Shown: positions 35,421-47,675 of the stretch, one piece after another
How the letters are laid out: each line of letters begins with the position of its first letter
Position numbering within the stretch: the stretch's first letter is position 1
Origin: Sitta carolinensis
Taxonomy: Eukaryota; Chordata; Aves; Passeriformes; Sittidae
Length of the DNA: 64,000 nucleotides
NCBI GenBank assembly: GCA_032173965.1
Contig: CM063292.1
Coordinates: 603,001 to 667,000 of the forward strand
Direction of reading: 5' to 3'
Notes under the pieces: generated by a model
What the model was told of the DNA's origin: nothing
Databases searched by the model: none
The model's input: only the letters and a program-made list of their open reading frames with translations
Position numbers and translations under genes: made by a program

Positions 35421-37485
35421 CTCCAGGTCCCCCAGGCCGTGCTGTCCCTGTCACCCACAGCAGCCACCCGGGGACCCCCGAGCCTTCCAGCCACCCCCAG
35501 TGCCAAGGCAGCTGGGGAACGGCCCCAAAACCAGCCCAGCCAACGGGCAGGGCAGCTGGTTTCACACCATGTTCTTAGAAAAGAAAATAATCAAAAGGGG
35601 AAAATAACAAAATACACCCCTTTTCCTGATCCAAGAACAATTCTTGGGAGACAAAATCAGGTTTCGAAGTATTGATTCTGCATTTATCAGACAAAACAAC
35701 AAAAAAAAAAAATCAACCTTATCTTTTTTCTGATAAAATATTAATAATTGCATTTACATTATTTGAAGAAATTATATCTTTTTGTTGTTGTTGTTGCATG
35801 CGAGCTTATTAGTACTTACTTTCTTAAGTTTCTGCCAGTAAAAAGGGCCCTAGGTTTGACATCAAATTTTCTAGTATTTGGAAGCTTTTATCCCAATTTT
35901 AACACCTTATCTCTTTTTCTCTAGAGAATTAAATGATACTGCATTAAACCAGAAAATTATATAGAATTTTAAACAGTCCACACAAGTGGGGAACTGACAG
36001 GTCATTAAACAGCTCTACTGGAAAGAAACTTCCTCCTAAAAATTTAGGGGTTTACATATGATATAGGAGTATACCTATACTTAAACATATATATGAGCAC
36101 ACATATGCAGCAATTTCACAATAGCTAAATAATTTGCCTAAAATTAATTTAAATAAAACCTACTTCTTAATATTAAATATTTTATCAATAAAAAAACATT
36201 AAACACGGAGATATTTTTTTAACATAACAGTCAACAAAAAACAACATAGTCAAAGAATATGTAAGTATAATCCAGATTATTCCGATCTGATTTGTATTTT
36301 CAGTTCAACCTTAAAAGCCTTTAACAAAAGAAACATCTTTTTTGGCATAATCATTGTCTAAGCTGCAGAACATGCTCAGATTTCAAGACATATTTGTAAA
36401 AAGCCATTGAAAAAGCCTCAACAATTTTGTGACACGTTTCTGACTAACTCAGTTAATGCTGCGTTCGGATGAATCCAACCACAAGCAGGTTTTTTCCTCC
36501 CCCCCAGGTAACGGCTTTTGCTCAATGAGTCAATTTTTTTTATATATACATTTATGTATTTTTATACAGTTTATAGTTTTTATTAAAATAAAACATAAAA
36601 ATTAAGAAGAATTCCAACTTTTATTCCTCCCTGTAGGACCTGTTAGTTTAAAATCCCCGGAACAGTCCGGAATTCTCCGGGAACGTGCTCCGGGCACGAG
36701 GGCACGTGGGCGCTGGGTGAGGAACAATCTCGCTCAGCAGCAGGTGAGCAGCAGAAGCAGAGTGGCAGGTACACAAGTCCTGTTTGTGCACAAGGGCTTC
36801 TCCCGCATTAAGGCAGCGGCTGCCGCTCCGCGGGCCGGCGGATCCCGGGGGCGCAGGGCAGCCGGCCCCGCTGCCCGCAGCTTCACCTGCGGCTCCTCTT
36901 TGTGCTCCGCTTCCCTCACATCTCCCCCGCTCCATTTCCATTTCAAGCACCTGCACAGGGATCGCCGCACGGATCAATTTCCACATCGAATATTTAGGAA
37001 TACAACCGATGTATGTTTTATATAAATATTTTCATTTAGTAGGAGCAGAACAGGCCTTTCGAAACGAGGGACACAGAAGCTCCTCATTGACTCTCCGGGA
37101 GCCTTCCCCTTTGGTTTTCTGGAAATTCCTGACCCTGCCATTCCAACAGCTCACCGCCTTCTTCACCAAATCCCTCCGGCCCTGGCAGTGGCCTGTGGGC
37201 ACCGAGAGGTGTCACGGTGCCCGGGAGGGTGGCTCTGTGGAAGGTGCCCCCTCTCTCTGTGCCCTGGTCCAGCCCTGCGGGTGCTGCCCCTGCAGAGCCG
37301 ACCCAGCGCACGGAGCAGCTGAGACACGGGGAAAACAGCAGGGAGAAGTCTGAGCCCAGCACCCAGCCAGCCACCAATGTCATGATTTGGTGGAGTCAGG
37401 AAAACGTCCGGGGCAGAGCAGGGACGGTGAGGCTCTGGAGTAGCAGCGGTGTGCTGCGGCACTGCACCCGCCCCGGGCTCGGGCG
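35421..37485. other. Mostly AT-rich unique DNA, small GC-rich patch
   Basis: 35600-36640 is AT-rich and unique; 36280-36480 is a clean block that could be conserved. 36790-36900 is a small CpG-bearing patch. No gene or transposon was recognised. Confidence 0.5.
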
Positions 37486-38238
37486 CCAGCCGGGCAGGGC
37501 CGGAGGGCCGGCGGCCAGCCCCGGGTGGGTACAGCAGCCAGCAGCCAGCCCCGGTGGGCACAGCGGCCAGCGGCAGCCGGGGCACAGCGGCCAGCGCCAG
37601 CCCGGTGGGCACAGCGGCAGCGGCCAGCCGGGCGGCAAGCGCCAGCGGCCAGCCCCCGGGGGCACAGCGGCCAGCGCCACCGGTGGCACAGCGCCAGCCC
37701 CGGCGGGCACAGCGGCCAGGCCAGCCCCCGGCGGGCACAGCGCAGCAGCCAGCCCAGGGCACAGCGCCAGCCCCGGCGGGCACAGCGCCAGCAGCCAGCC
37801 CCGGGCGGGCACAGCGGCCAGCCCGGGCGAGCACAGCAGCCAGCCCCGGGCGGGCACAGCAGCCAGCCGGGGCCAGCGGCCAGCCCGGCGGCCAGCGGCC
37901 CGCCGGCGGCACAGCGGCCAGCCCCGGCGGGCACAGGCAGCGCAGCCGGGGCAGCGGCCCGCGCCACCCGGGGAGCACAGCGGCCAGCCCGGGCGAGCAC
38001 AGCGGCCAGCCCCCGGCGGGCACAGCGGCCAGCCCCGGCGGGCACAGCGGCCAGGGCAGCCCCGGCGGGCACAGCGGCCAGCGGCCAGCCCGGCGGACAG
38101 CGCAGCGCCACCCCGCGGCACAGCGGCCAGCGGCCAGCCCGGCGGGCACAGCGCCAGCGGCCAGCCCCGGCGGGCACAGCGGCCAGCGGCCAGCCCCGGG
38201 CGAGCACAGCGGCCAGCGGCCAGCCCCGGGCGAGCACA
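37486..38238. repeat. Minisatellite, about 22-bp GC-rich unit
   Basis: The commonest unit is CAGCGGCCAGCCCCGGCGGG plus CA, with many deletions and a duplicated AGCGGCC form, giving units from about 15 to 29 bp. All three frames of each strand are open over long stretches. The array is very CpG- and GC-rich and more degenerate than the others, suggesting greater age. Confidence 0.95.
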
Positions 38239-41200
38239 AAGCCCGGCCCTGCGTTGCTCAGCCACGCTGGCCACAGGGGGAGGAGCAGAGAGCTCCGAAC
38301 TTCGCCAGACAGAGCGGACCTTTGACCCCCGGACCTACACAGCAATTACATTCCAACAATCGCTGAGATCTCCCCGTGACAGTCAGTTTATATACTATAA
38401 AACAGCTACAACCTCGGGAAAAGATACTGTGAAAAAAGAAGGATTTAAAAAAATCTTTCCAACCCCTTTATTAAGAAGGAGCACAAAAAAAAAAAAAAAT
38501 GGTTTTAAGCACATGATAAAACCCCACAGGCTGCATCGACACGATCTCATTTTCATGTCCAGCTGACTGGTGAGCCCATCCCTGCACAGCACAGCTCAGC
38601 CCTGCAGAACAAACACTCTCCAGCCAGTTCTGCTCCGTGCGCCTGCCCCGCACACATCACCTGTGTGCTGCACCTGCTGGGAATCCCACCGGGGTTCTGG
38701 GGGAATCTCCACATTCTTCATGCTTCAAAGGATTCTCTTTGCCCCCTTTCCTATCTTTTCATGGGTTGTCTAAAATCCTATGTGACCGCTCCATTGTTTT
38801 TAATTGCAAATTTCCTTAAACACTGTAAATCTGCTTTTTCCATTTTATCTTTTGCAAATCACCTGCGTGTTCCTCTGTTCTCATTTTTGCCAGAAACTTC
38901 CTTGCTAACCAGCAGGGTCACTGCAGAACCTGTACTGATCTTCCTCCCCAATATCCAGGTGTACAAATACAGATTTTGCCGAGGGTTCAGAAGCTGTCCC
39001 CGAGAGCCGACACAAGCAGCGCCCGATACAGTGCGGAACCCTCGGAACACGGAGTCAGAAATGGACTCGTGCAGGCTCCCTTGGAATACAAAGGGCTGAT
39101 GTTTTTTGGGTGAGTGGGGACTGTGGCTGAGACCCAGCCCCGGGGCACAGAGTGGGAGTGCTGCCACGGCACTCACTTATCCCACCGGTGTGTTCGAACA
39201 CAGAACAGTCTGCCTGGTTGATTGATCCTAACATTCAAGCACACCTTTCACTATTTCAACCCAGAGAGATTCCCTGTCCTCACTTTGAAATATATCCAGT
39301 GTAAATTTTCCAAAGTTACCAGCCCAAACTGGAATCTTCTCACAACCCCAATAAATAGCTGCAATCTCCCTGCATTGCTGGGAGCCCGTGGGGCTGAGCC
39401 TGGCCTGATCCTGCTTCTGTTCCCCACAGCGTTCAAACACCAGGCCTGGAGCTCACCCAAAGAATGCCAAAGACCTGGGCAGGAATTTGACATTGGCAAC
39501 TTCTTTTATTTCTTCCTGGGAATGACCGAATCCTTTTTGGAGCCAAGTACGGACCAGCTCTCCCTCTGAGAGCACAAGCGACATAAATTCACAGGTAAAA
39601 CCAAATTTTCTTTTTTCTTCGCTTGGTCACTGCTACCAACTGAAACATTTAAATCAAGATTACTAGGAATACCCCAAACAACCAGCATGGATGGCAAGAA
39701 AAAGGGATCAATGTGGGACTGTGCCTCAGACACACATTTATAAGAAGCCAACTTTGCATTGTTGTACCAGAGGCAGTCCCAGGGAAAAATGTATGCAGGC
39801 AACAGGGAGTTAAGTAAATAATTTTTTTCTTTTCTTTGTCGATGTGTTTAGTTCTCTTCCTGCCAAGACTCATTTCACTCTGCTATCTAGTGAGAGACAC
39901 ATATGGTGCAGTGAAATTGCCATCCAAGAAAGCATGTCCCAGCCTGTTGAGACATCATCAAATAAGATTAAAGCAAAGTAAAAATAAAAAGATAGAACGA
40001 TTTTTTTTCTTTTTCTTGTACGGAGAACATCTGATGAAAGTCACTGAGGTACTTGAATGCTTCTAAAGGTTTTGCAACCATTTCTTTACTTTGCCTGGTT
40101 AAGAAAAAGGCAGAAATAACAAGCCAGTATCTCCTTTTTCTTCTTCAAGTTAGTGAAAAAATGTGTTTCATAATCAACCTGATGTATGTGAATAAAATAC
40201 AATATTGCCTTCTCTGCTTCTGAGAAAACAGTGCTTAAATGCACAGAAATACCCCAGACTTTCTGCACTGATGGCCTCTCCACCAGCATCTCTTGAGTTC
40301 TGTATGCAAGAACTGAGCCAGGACAAAGTAATCTGGCACTAATGTCAAGTGAGGAGCTGCACTGTGACCATCCTTGGGCATTCCCTCCAACCCAGAATAT
40401 CCTAAATTCCCATACAGCCCCCAGAAAGGTCCAAGTTACCTCACCAGCATACTCAGGTGTCTCTGCCTAACAACTGCTACGTTACATTAAATTCATCCAG
40501 AAATCCAGACTGCAGGATTTAAATATGTGTGAAACTGCTGCCTCTTTTCCTTACACGGGCACACTGGATGAAGGTGACTTTACAGGTTCTTTCCCTATAA
40601 GGTCCTTTCAGTACCCACATTAAAAAAAAAAAACGACTGGGTATGGAAATCCCAGCACATCATCACCTGCTCTTGCACGTGCTAGGAGCAGACAACCTGT
40701 AGGACCAGGGTGGAACTGTTGTAGCAACAAGAATCACTGAGAAGCAACTTGGCAGCTCCTCTCCACCACTCTGAAATCAGGCTCTAGAAATATTCCACTT
40801 CCCACCAGGAAAGCATCAGCAAACACAACACATACAGTATGTTCTGTACTCAAAGTAAATAAACAGGAGTCTGCTCAAAGCCAAAAAAATTTCCCATGGG
40901 AGAGGAGTAAGCCCAAATCAAATTTCCATTGTTGATCATGAGAGAAGTTCAGGGAGCTTCTTAACCACACAGAATAATCTGCAAAATGGGTCCAGCTTCA
41001 GAAACAAGACATATTTTGGGTATTTCTCTGCTAACCTCCCCAGTTAGAACTGCATTTCCAGTCTTGTTTCCAAGCCGTCACTGGACTGCAGGAAAGCAAC
41101 AATGCATCAGTAGCAGAGATTATCCCTGGCCTTAATAAGCTGTTGTTGGCTTTCATAACAACTGCAGCCTAGGCCGAGTCACACCGAGCTCAAAGACAAT

Positions 41201-43743
41201 CTTACCAATAGCCTGGAGCAAGGATTATAGAAACAAGAATCCAAAGGGGGGTGGGAGGGAGGAAAAATCCCAAGAAACAGGGGCTAATGTAAAATCGTTT
41301 ACATATTAACCTTCTTCCCTTCTGACAGTGGTCAAGTTCTGATTCAAAATACAAATTATCTCCAATTACTTCAAAAGAGGCAGTCACAGAGCTGTCACTT
41401 AACCTTCACCATCTGTTTGGCTCAAAAGCAAGCTGTACAGCCTGCCACTTTGACCTCATCTTTCTCTTTCTACACTGGACAGGCACCAAAAGAAGAGAAG
41501 ATGGTTTATTGTTCTCCCGAGAAAACCCGGGGCTCAGGGTGCCGGAGGGAAGGGCAGCGCTCGGGAGGTGACTTAATTTAACTCTTCAGGGGGATCTGTT
41601 TGGGAGGATGAGTTTGCAAACCTCCCTCCTGCCAGCTCTCTCCAGAGATGGGGCTTGTTTGAGAGTGGAGCCTCTGCGAAGAGCAGCGGCTGTGAAATAA
41701 CCAAGTGGGGGAAAGGCACACACTGATTCACGACGGATTCTGGCTTAGGGACTTCTCTGAATCCAGTAGCCAGATGTACACAGAAAAATATCAGCTATTT
41801 GAGATGTCAAAGGGGAAATAAATCCCAGAAATGAAACAGCTTTCTAGGAAAGATAGTAGCACAAAATGTTGGGAGGGGGGAACCCAAAACCCCAAAAATT
41901 CCAAATGAACCAACAGAACCCGAAAGAGCAAAACACGAGTTGGTGCAGAGTCTGGGAAAGCACAGCGTAGAAGTCCTAAATATGACCTCACTGTAAGATA
42001 AATCGTAGCTCCCACTACTCCTCAGCTGCACAGATCCAACCAAGGCTGCTCCCAAGCTGCTCATTAACCGCTGCATATTGCAGCCCCTCTCCTGGCTGCG
42101 GGGGAAGGCACGAGCCGGGCTCAAACTCACCCCGGAGCGGCGGCGGCTCCAAGGACCCGGGACAAATCCCCCCGCGGGGCGTCAGGAGCTCCAGGCGCAG
42201 AGGCACGGCCTCCAGAGCAGAGGTGTTGGGAATACAACAAGTCTGCTGGAGAACAGAGATTCCAGAGGGGCTGGAGGGCACAATAATAGGGTGCAAATTT
42301 CTGAATGCCTCATGGTTTATGGGCAGCTTCTAATGCTTCTGCCGAGAAACATTACAGCATTTCCATTGGCTCTGATCTTTATTTTTAGTTTTATTACCCA
42401 CTGCATAACAGGTTTCTTCTAGAGAGAAAGAAAGAAAGCAGATCCCTCTGTAAACAGGAACAACTCCTGAACATTTCACATCGCAGTGGTTTAGCACGAG
42501 GATAATTCCACAGGCAAGCGTGGCTCCGAGCACAAACATCTCTGCCGCGGTGCAGTGCCTGACACTGCCGGCATCACCGGCCATGGGGAGGGAAGCCCCT
42601 TCCCTTGTCACACCGTATTTAACCCAAGAAACACACACCACAATGCACATGAGCTGCAAAGTTCCCATTTCCAGAGCAGATGGTAACAAGTCAATTAAAC
42701 CCTCAGTGTTCAGGCACTGCTGATAGCAGCAAGGAGCACTGAGCATTCCGGTCGGTGGGAGAAAGAAAAAGGCTGCAAAAGGTGCTGAACCAAATAATGA
42801 TCTCAGACAAACAGCGCTGACTTCCTACAATCCAAATTCCTTTGCTACCTTTTTAGAAGGCAGACAGAATATTGAGCTTGATTTGCAGCTCAGAGGGGGC
42901 AGGAACGTCCCCGTGCCCCCGTGCTGGAACCGCCTGACACCCACCACAGCCACAATGAAATGTTTAATTTTACTTAAAACATTCTCTCAGGCCTACGTAT
43001 TATTTGAAGTATAACGTACAGAATTATCTAATGAATTCTCAAATCAAATACTCTCATTTTGCTGCAGGCCATTTCCCGACAACAAACTAAAGGCACAGAG
43101 GCTGCTCTGTGTGCCTGACTGCTGAATTTAAACAGATGTCCAGTGCACATCAGCCTCGCTCACATTGCCTCTCCCATGCGCTCGCCTCTGTCTCGGCCAG
43201 TGCAAACCCCCTTAAATTAAAAACAAACAGAGACTCGAGATAACAAAAAATACAGCGAGACTTCCCGGCACGGGCAGGCCCGCGGTGAGCGGCGGCTGGG
43301 CATGGTGACAGTGAGAAAGTCGCCGGGCAGCAGCATCTGGCTCTGATTAGGTAACAAGCTGTAGCATCTGCAAACTTGTCAGTCCCCGGCCCACAACAAA
43401 GCCCAGCCAGCAGATCTGTGTTTAAAAAGGGAACTGGCTGTTGGGTTTTATAAGACAAACATTATCTGTTCCATTGCAGGGTGCCGTTTTATTAAACGCC
43501 GCCTAGAAGGGGAGAAATTAAATGTGCTTGTTACATTTTACTTTTCATCTCAAGGAAAAAACCCATTTGGTTTTGTCTGTCAGAAACCTCTTCCCTTGTC
43601 TTTCCTCTGTGAAGGGCGGTGATGCCAGCAGAGCTTTCACAGCCCACAGTAAGCAGCCGCTGTGACCCTGGGGTGCTCTTACAACATTTCTGTTTTCTCT
43701 AAACAAGAAAGATAAAATAAAATAAAACTTCCATGCAGTGCCC
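38239..43743. other. Unique noncoding DNA
   Basis: No gene was recognised. Poly-A runs lie near 38487-38500 and 40621-40633. A CpG-bearing GC-rich patch lies near 42095-42185. 43440-43560 is a clean unique block (TTTATTAAACGCCGCC) that may be conserved. A weak CR1-tail resemblance near 40385-40430 is not called. Confidence 0.5.
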
Positions 43744-43845
43744 AGAAGCGATGAGGATCGAACCCACCACAGCTGAATTAAAATTTATTCATCTCCATGT
43801 TTTCACTTAGGCACTACAGCAATGTATTTGACTACGAAAGCTTCG
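43744..43845 (-). other. tRNA-like remnant with B-box
   Basis: On the minus strand GGGTTCGATCC (plus 43755-43765) matches the RNA polymerase III B-box. It forms a T-arm: GTGGG, loop TTCGATC, CTCAT, five pairs including two wobbles. The following CGCTTCT (plus 43744-43750) pairs over five bases with CGAAGCT 102 nt upstream (plus 43839-43845), like an acceptor stem. A weak A-box-like TAGTCAAAT follows that. T runs lie downstream (plus 43714-43717 and 43724-43727). No clear anticodon arm was found, and the length exceeds that of a normal tRNA. It could be a decayed tRNA, a tRNA-derived SINE head or chance. Confidence 0.25.
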
Positions 43846-46537
43846 ATATTTCAACATTTTTCTTCTACTTTTTTCTGGGTATGTTGAGATGGCCTTTTTC
43901 TCAGCTCTGCCTTACTGAATGACAGCTACAGTTCTCAGTGCCTCTTCTGTACCCTGAAATGTATTTATACTTCTCTTTTGAAAAATGAGAAGAGAATACT
44001 CTGTGCCCCACATAAGACCGAAGTTCAGCATAACTGAGGAAGAACTGAAGAATATTAAACCTGAAAAGTCAAATTTCTGTCCAACCTCACAGTTATTTTT
44101 GAACATCTAAGGGAAACCACCTGTGAGCACCTCCACAAAACCGGGACTAAGCATTAGTCAAATCAGTAGTACAGACTTAGTGCAGACCCTTCTGCGTGGT
44201 GCCGGGAATCAGCCAAAAATGCATGGAATTCAAGAATTCCTCAGTCTGAGCAGTTTGCTTCTGAAAGCACTGCCCGTGGTGCCCTGTCCCTCTGGCCCAC
44301 CTTCCCACCTGGCCCCAGCCTGCTGGTCCCTCTCACAGCACCACGGCAACACCGAGGGGCAGGAGAGAGAGCAGCCAGGCACGGTGCCCAGGAACCCAGC
44401 CCAAGGAGAACACACTCTCCTCCCCACAGCCAGGGCACCACAGCACTCCAGCATCACACTCGGAGGGGGAAAGGCAGGTGTAACGAGAACTTGGGTGCAG
44501 AGCCCTTGGCTGGCTTTGCTCAAAATCTTGCTGAGAGATGTGGCCTATTTATGAGTTGTGAAATACAAACCACATTATCAGCCATCTTAAGGAAACGGAT
44601 TGATGTTAAGTGATACTTGAGAATCCACCCCGTAGCAAAGCTCCCACACCAGCACAGGCAGATAAGCAGAAAATCCTTCCTGCAAACACCATGGCTGTCC
44701 TGATACAACATAAACCTGGAGGTCTGAAGCCACTGTCATGGCTTACCGGCCTGGAACACTTTGCTACACATGGAACTGAAGAGAAAAGAACAAGTCTTAA
44801 TTCAGGTAATACCCAAATGCTGTTACATAAGCTGCAGCTCCAACTCTTTGCTAAAAACCCAAATGAACCTTCAAGTTGCCTGAGCCAGAGGATAAATAGA
44901 ATAAAACCTCCTATCTGCAAAATTAGGAATGTGCTGTTTCTGAAAAATGGCACGTGATATAGAAAGCAACAGCTGTGTTTGGTGTTGTAGCAATCCTTGC
45001 TGCTGTGTGATCACTGACACAGCACAGTGAGAACTGGGATGTGCTGGGAAAACCCCCGGGAAGGGGTCTGATGGGAGGCAAGGTGCAGACACTGCCTCCC
45101 ATGCCCACTGCCCACAGCAGCCACGGAGAGCCCTCCTCTCTCTGCAGACGGAGCCTCAGCTCTGCATTTGCTCTTTTCCTTCTGATTTCAGAGCTCTCAG
45201 GATGCTGCCAACCCTGGGTCAGCCAGCCCCGTGTGTCACGGAGCCGCTGCTCCCACACATCCCTGCTGGTGCCTCCTGCACTTCCACGGGGACCTGGGGG
45301 CACAGCTCAGGTAATTTTCTTCCCCTCCTGCTTCTCCATTCCAACCAAAGCAGGGGCTCTCGAATGCTTCAGTTCTCTCAGCATTACAGCTTTTCTCCCC
45401 GACTGCTGTGATTGCCATTACGGGGCTGACGGAGCTGGCGTTCCCCGACAACCATCTTAAGTGCTCAGCAGAAGGCCGTGCATTCCAACAGCAACCTGCT
45501 TTGTCCATTATTATGATTTATTATATTTTGCAATACAGTGGTAGCCGAGGCCCCTGCCAGGGTTCCTGTGCTGGGCACATACAGAACGCACAACACGCTG
45601 ATCAGAAAAATTCAGCCTGAAGAGTCGCAGACACCTCTCTCCAGGCATTGCCTCTCTCAATGCATTCATCATTTTTATCATCCTAATAATAATTAGAATT
45701 CTTTTTCACAGAACTGAAGATTCAGAAGTTTCCCAGCACCTCTATTTCCACTTCCAGATACAATCCTATAATTAACACAGCAACAGGCTCCATGATCACC
45801 TCTGAAATCTTAACAGCCAGGATTCAAAAAGTCCTTTGGATCCAAGGACATGCAAGGTACTTGTCAGCATCAAAATGACACAAACTGGCCTGCACTGAAG
45901 AAATAATCAGGCAAAAATAACATGATTTAATGTGATTCTCCTTCCTTTAGCTGAAAAAGAAAGCCCAAAGCAGCTCCTCTAAATGAGAAAAAATATTCAG
46001 AGACACAGTAAACAAAAAGAGCAATGTGGCCACGGATGCACAATGTTGTAGGGAAACAAAGGAAAGGTGAGGAGACGGCATCCATCACCCTGGAAAGCAG
46101 GCGTGGAAAAGTCTCTCCTATCTCTACAAGCAGCTGGGGATGATTCGCAGTAGATTTTTCTGTAATAAAATTCCCTCACATTTCCTTACTTGGAAAACTC
46201 AGTTTATAGGTCAGTTAACAAGTATTAAAACCACAAGAGAACATGAAACGCACCACCTTTCCCTTTTGATCCTTTTCCCTTTTGGATGAAAAGTTTTGAA
46301 GTTGGGAATATAAAATCCCTGAATTTTTGTTATGTTTTATGCCTCCACGAAGGCATTAAAACGGCAGTTTGTGGGCTGAAGAAATATCCCCTAAGTGGCA
46401 GGGAATTAAAGCAAGCTGTCCGGAGCGCAGCCCTGCTCGCCAGGTGTGCTGCTGCCCAAATGGAACACCTCATTTACAAAACAAATCTGCCTCCAAAATT
46501 ACCTGCCCCTCTTGATTGCTGCAAATGGTTTTCATCA
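43846..46537. other. Unique noncoding DNA
   Basis: No gene, transposon or array was recognised. Sequence is mixed, with AT-rich parts near 45660-45960. Confidence 0.5.
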
Positions 46538-47225
46538 GCCCGCGCGGCTGTGCCCGGGCCCCGGAGCGCCGCTGGTGCGGCCGTGCGGGAGCGCCGGGCC
46601 CGGTACCCCGAGCCCATGCCCGGTGCCCGCCGGTGCCCGGCTCCCGGAGCACGCCGCTTCCCGGTGCCCATGCCCGGTGCCCGCTTCCCGGTGCCCAGTT
46701 CCCGGAGCCCGTCAGTGCCCGGAGCCCATGCCCGGTGCCCGATGCCCGATTCCCACCGGTGCCCGGTTCCCGGAACCCGCCGGTGCCCGGTGCCGCCGGT
46801 GCCCGGTTCCCGATGCCAGGTTCCCGGTTCCCGGAGCCCGCCGGTTGCCCGGTCCCCGCGTGCCGGTGCCCAGTCCGGTGCCCGCCGGTGCCCGGTGCCC
46901 GCCGGTGCCCGGTGCCCGGTTCCCGATGCCCGCCGGTGCCGTCCCGCTGGGCACGGCCCGCACGGAGCCCCCCCAGCACGGCACCGCCCCGGCCCTGCTG
47001 AAGGCAGGCGCCGTGCTCTGGCAGGATGCTCCGGGTTGGGAATCTGTGGCAGGAATGTGCACCCCCGTTACACGGTAAATGGTTACCGGTGCCCCGGCCC
47101 GCCCGGCACACCCCGCCGTTCGCGCTGGCACAGCCCCGGTGCGCGGCGGCCACCGAAGCGGATTGCAGAGGGCAGGCGCCTCGGGCTGCGCCGCCTCTCC
47201 CAGCACAACTTCACCGCAGCGACCC
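46538..47225. promoter_or_regulatory. CpG island, partly made of repeats
   Basis: CpG-dense over about 690 bp; the left half is the short-unit repeat listed separately, while 46950-47225 is unique and CpG-rich. Flanking DNA is AT-rich, so the boundary is sharp. It may be a promoter or an orphan island. No coding frame with a domain is present. Confidence 0.5.
46598..46940. repeat. Degenerate GC-rich repeat (GGTGCCC core)
   Basis: The array consists of CCGGTGCCC, GGTTCCCGATGCC and GGAGCCCATGCC words in changing order, with a GGTGCCC/GGTTCCC core every 7-14 bases. Boundaries are fuzzy. Open frames on both strands follow from the lack of stop codons. Confidence 0.85.
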
Positions 47226-47618
47226 CTCATCCCCCCGGCGTGGGTCACGGGCTAGTTCAATGAATGCACCTCTAATGACCAGCGTTTGCTCCTTAACGGG
47301 AAAGGAACACACGCGGAATCCACAGAACAGCCACCGAGAGCAAAACGCTCTCCCCTCGCTCTCCCCAGCCTCGCTGCGTTTGGCTGCTCCAACCAACTCG
47401 CAGAGAGGGGAAACGGGCTTGGGAGGAATAGAGAATTTCTATCAGAAAGAAACCTTTTATGTAGCTTTCCTATCATTACCCACGCATTTCTGGCAGCTCT
47501 CAGTGTCCTCTAGATCCCAGTGCGCTGCCTAACAAGACCTGCTATGAAAACAGAATGCAGAAAACAAATTAGCATTTTGGAAATAAAAAGCCTGGCTTTT
47601 AATCCTATTAAGATCATG

Positions 47619-47619
<1 letters not shown>
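47226..47619. other. Unique noncoding DNA
   Basis: No gene or repeat was recognised between the CpG island and the poly-T run. Confidence 0.5.

Positions 47620-47672
<53 letters not shown>
47620..47672. repeat. Poly-T run of 53 bases
   Basis: The run is uninterrupted. No retrocopy was recognised to its right on the minus strand, and no target-site duplication was found. The exact length may be a sequencing estimate. Confidence 0.95.

Positions 47673-47675
<3 letters not shown>

Noticed and set aside
37163..38566. Alanine- and proline-rich open frames up to 449 codons
   Set aside because: They occupy the 22-bp GC-rich minisatellite, with several frames of each strand open at once.
40385..40430. 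Possible CR1 tail around TTCCCTCCAACCCAGAATATCC
   Set aside because: The match is short and the surrounding sequence does not continue the CR1 pattern.
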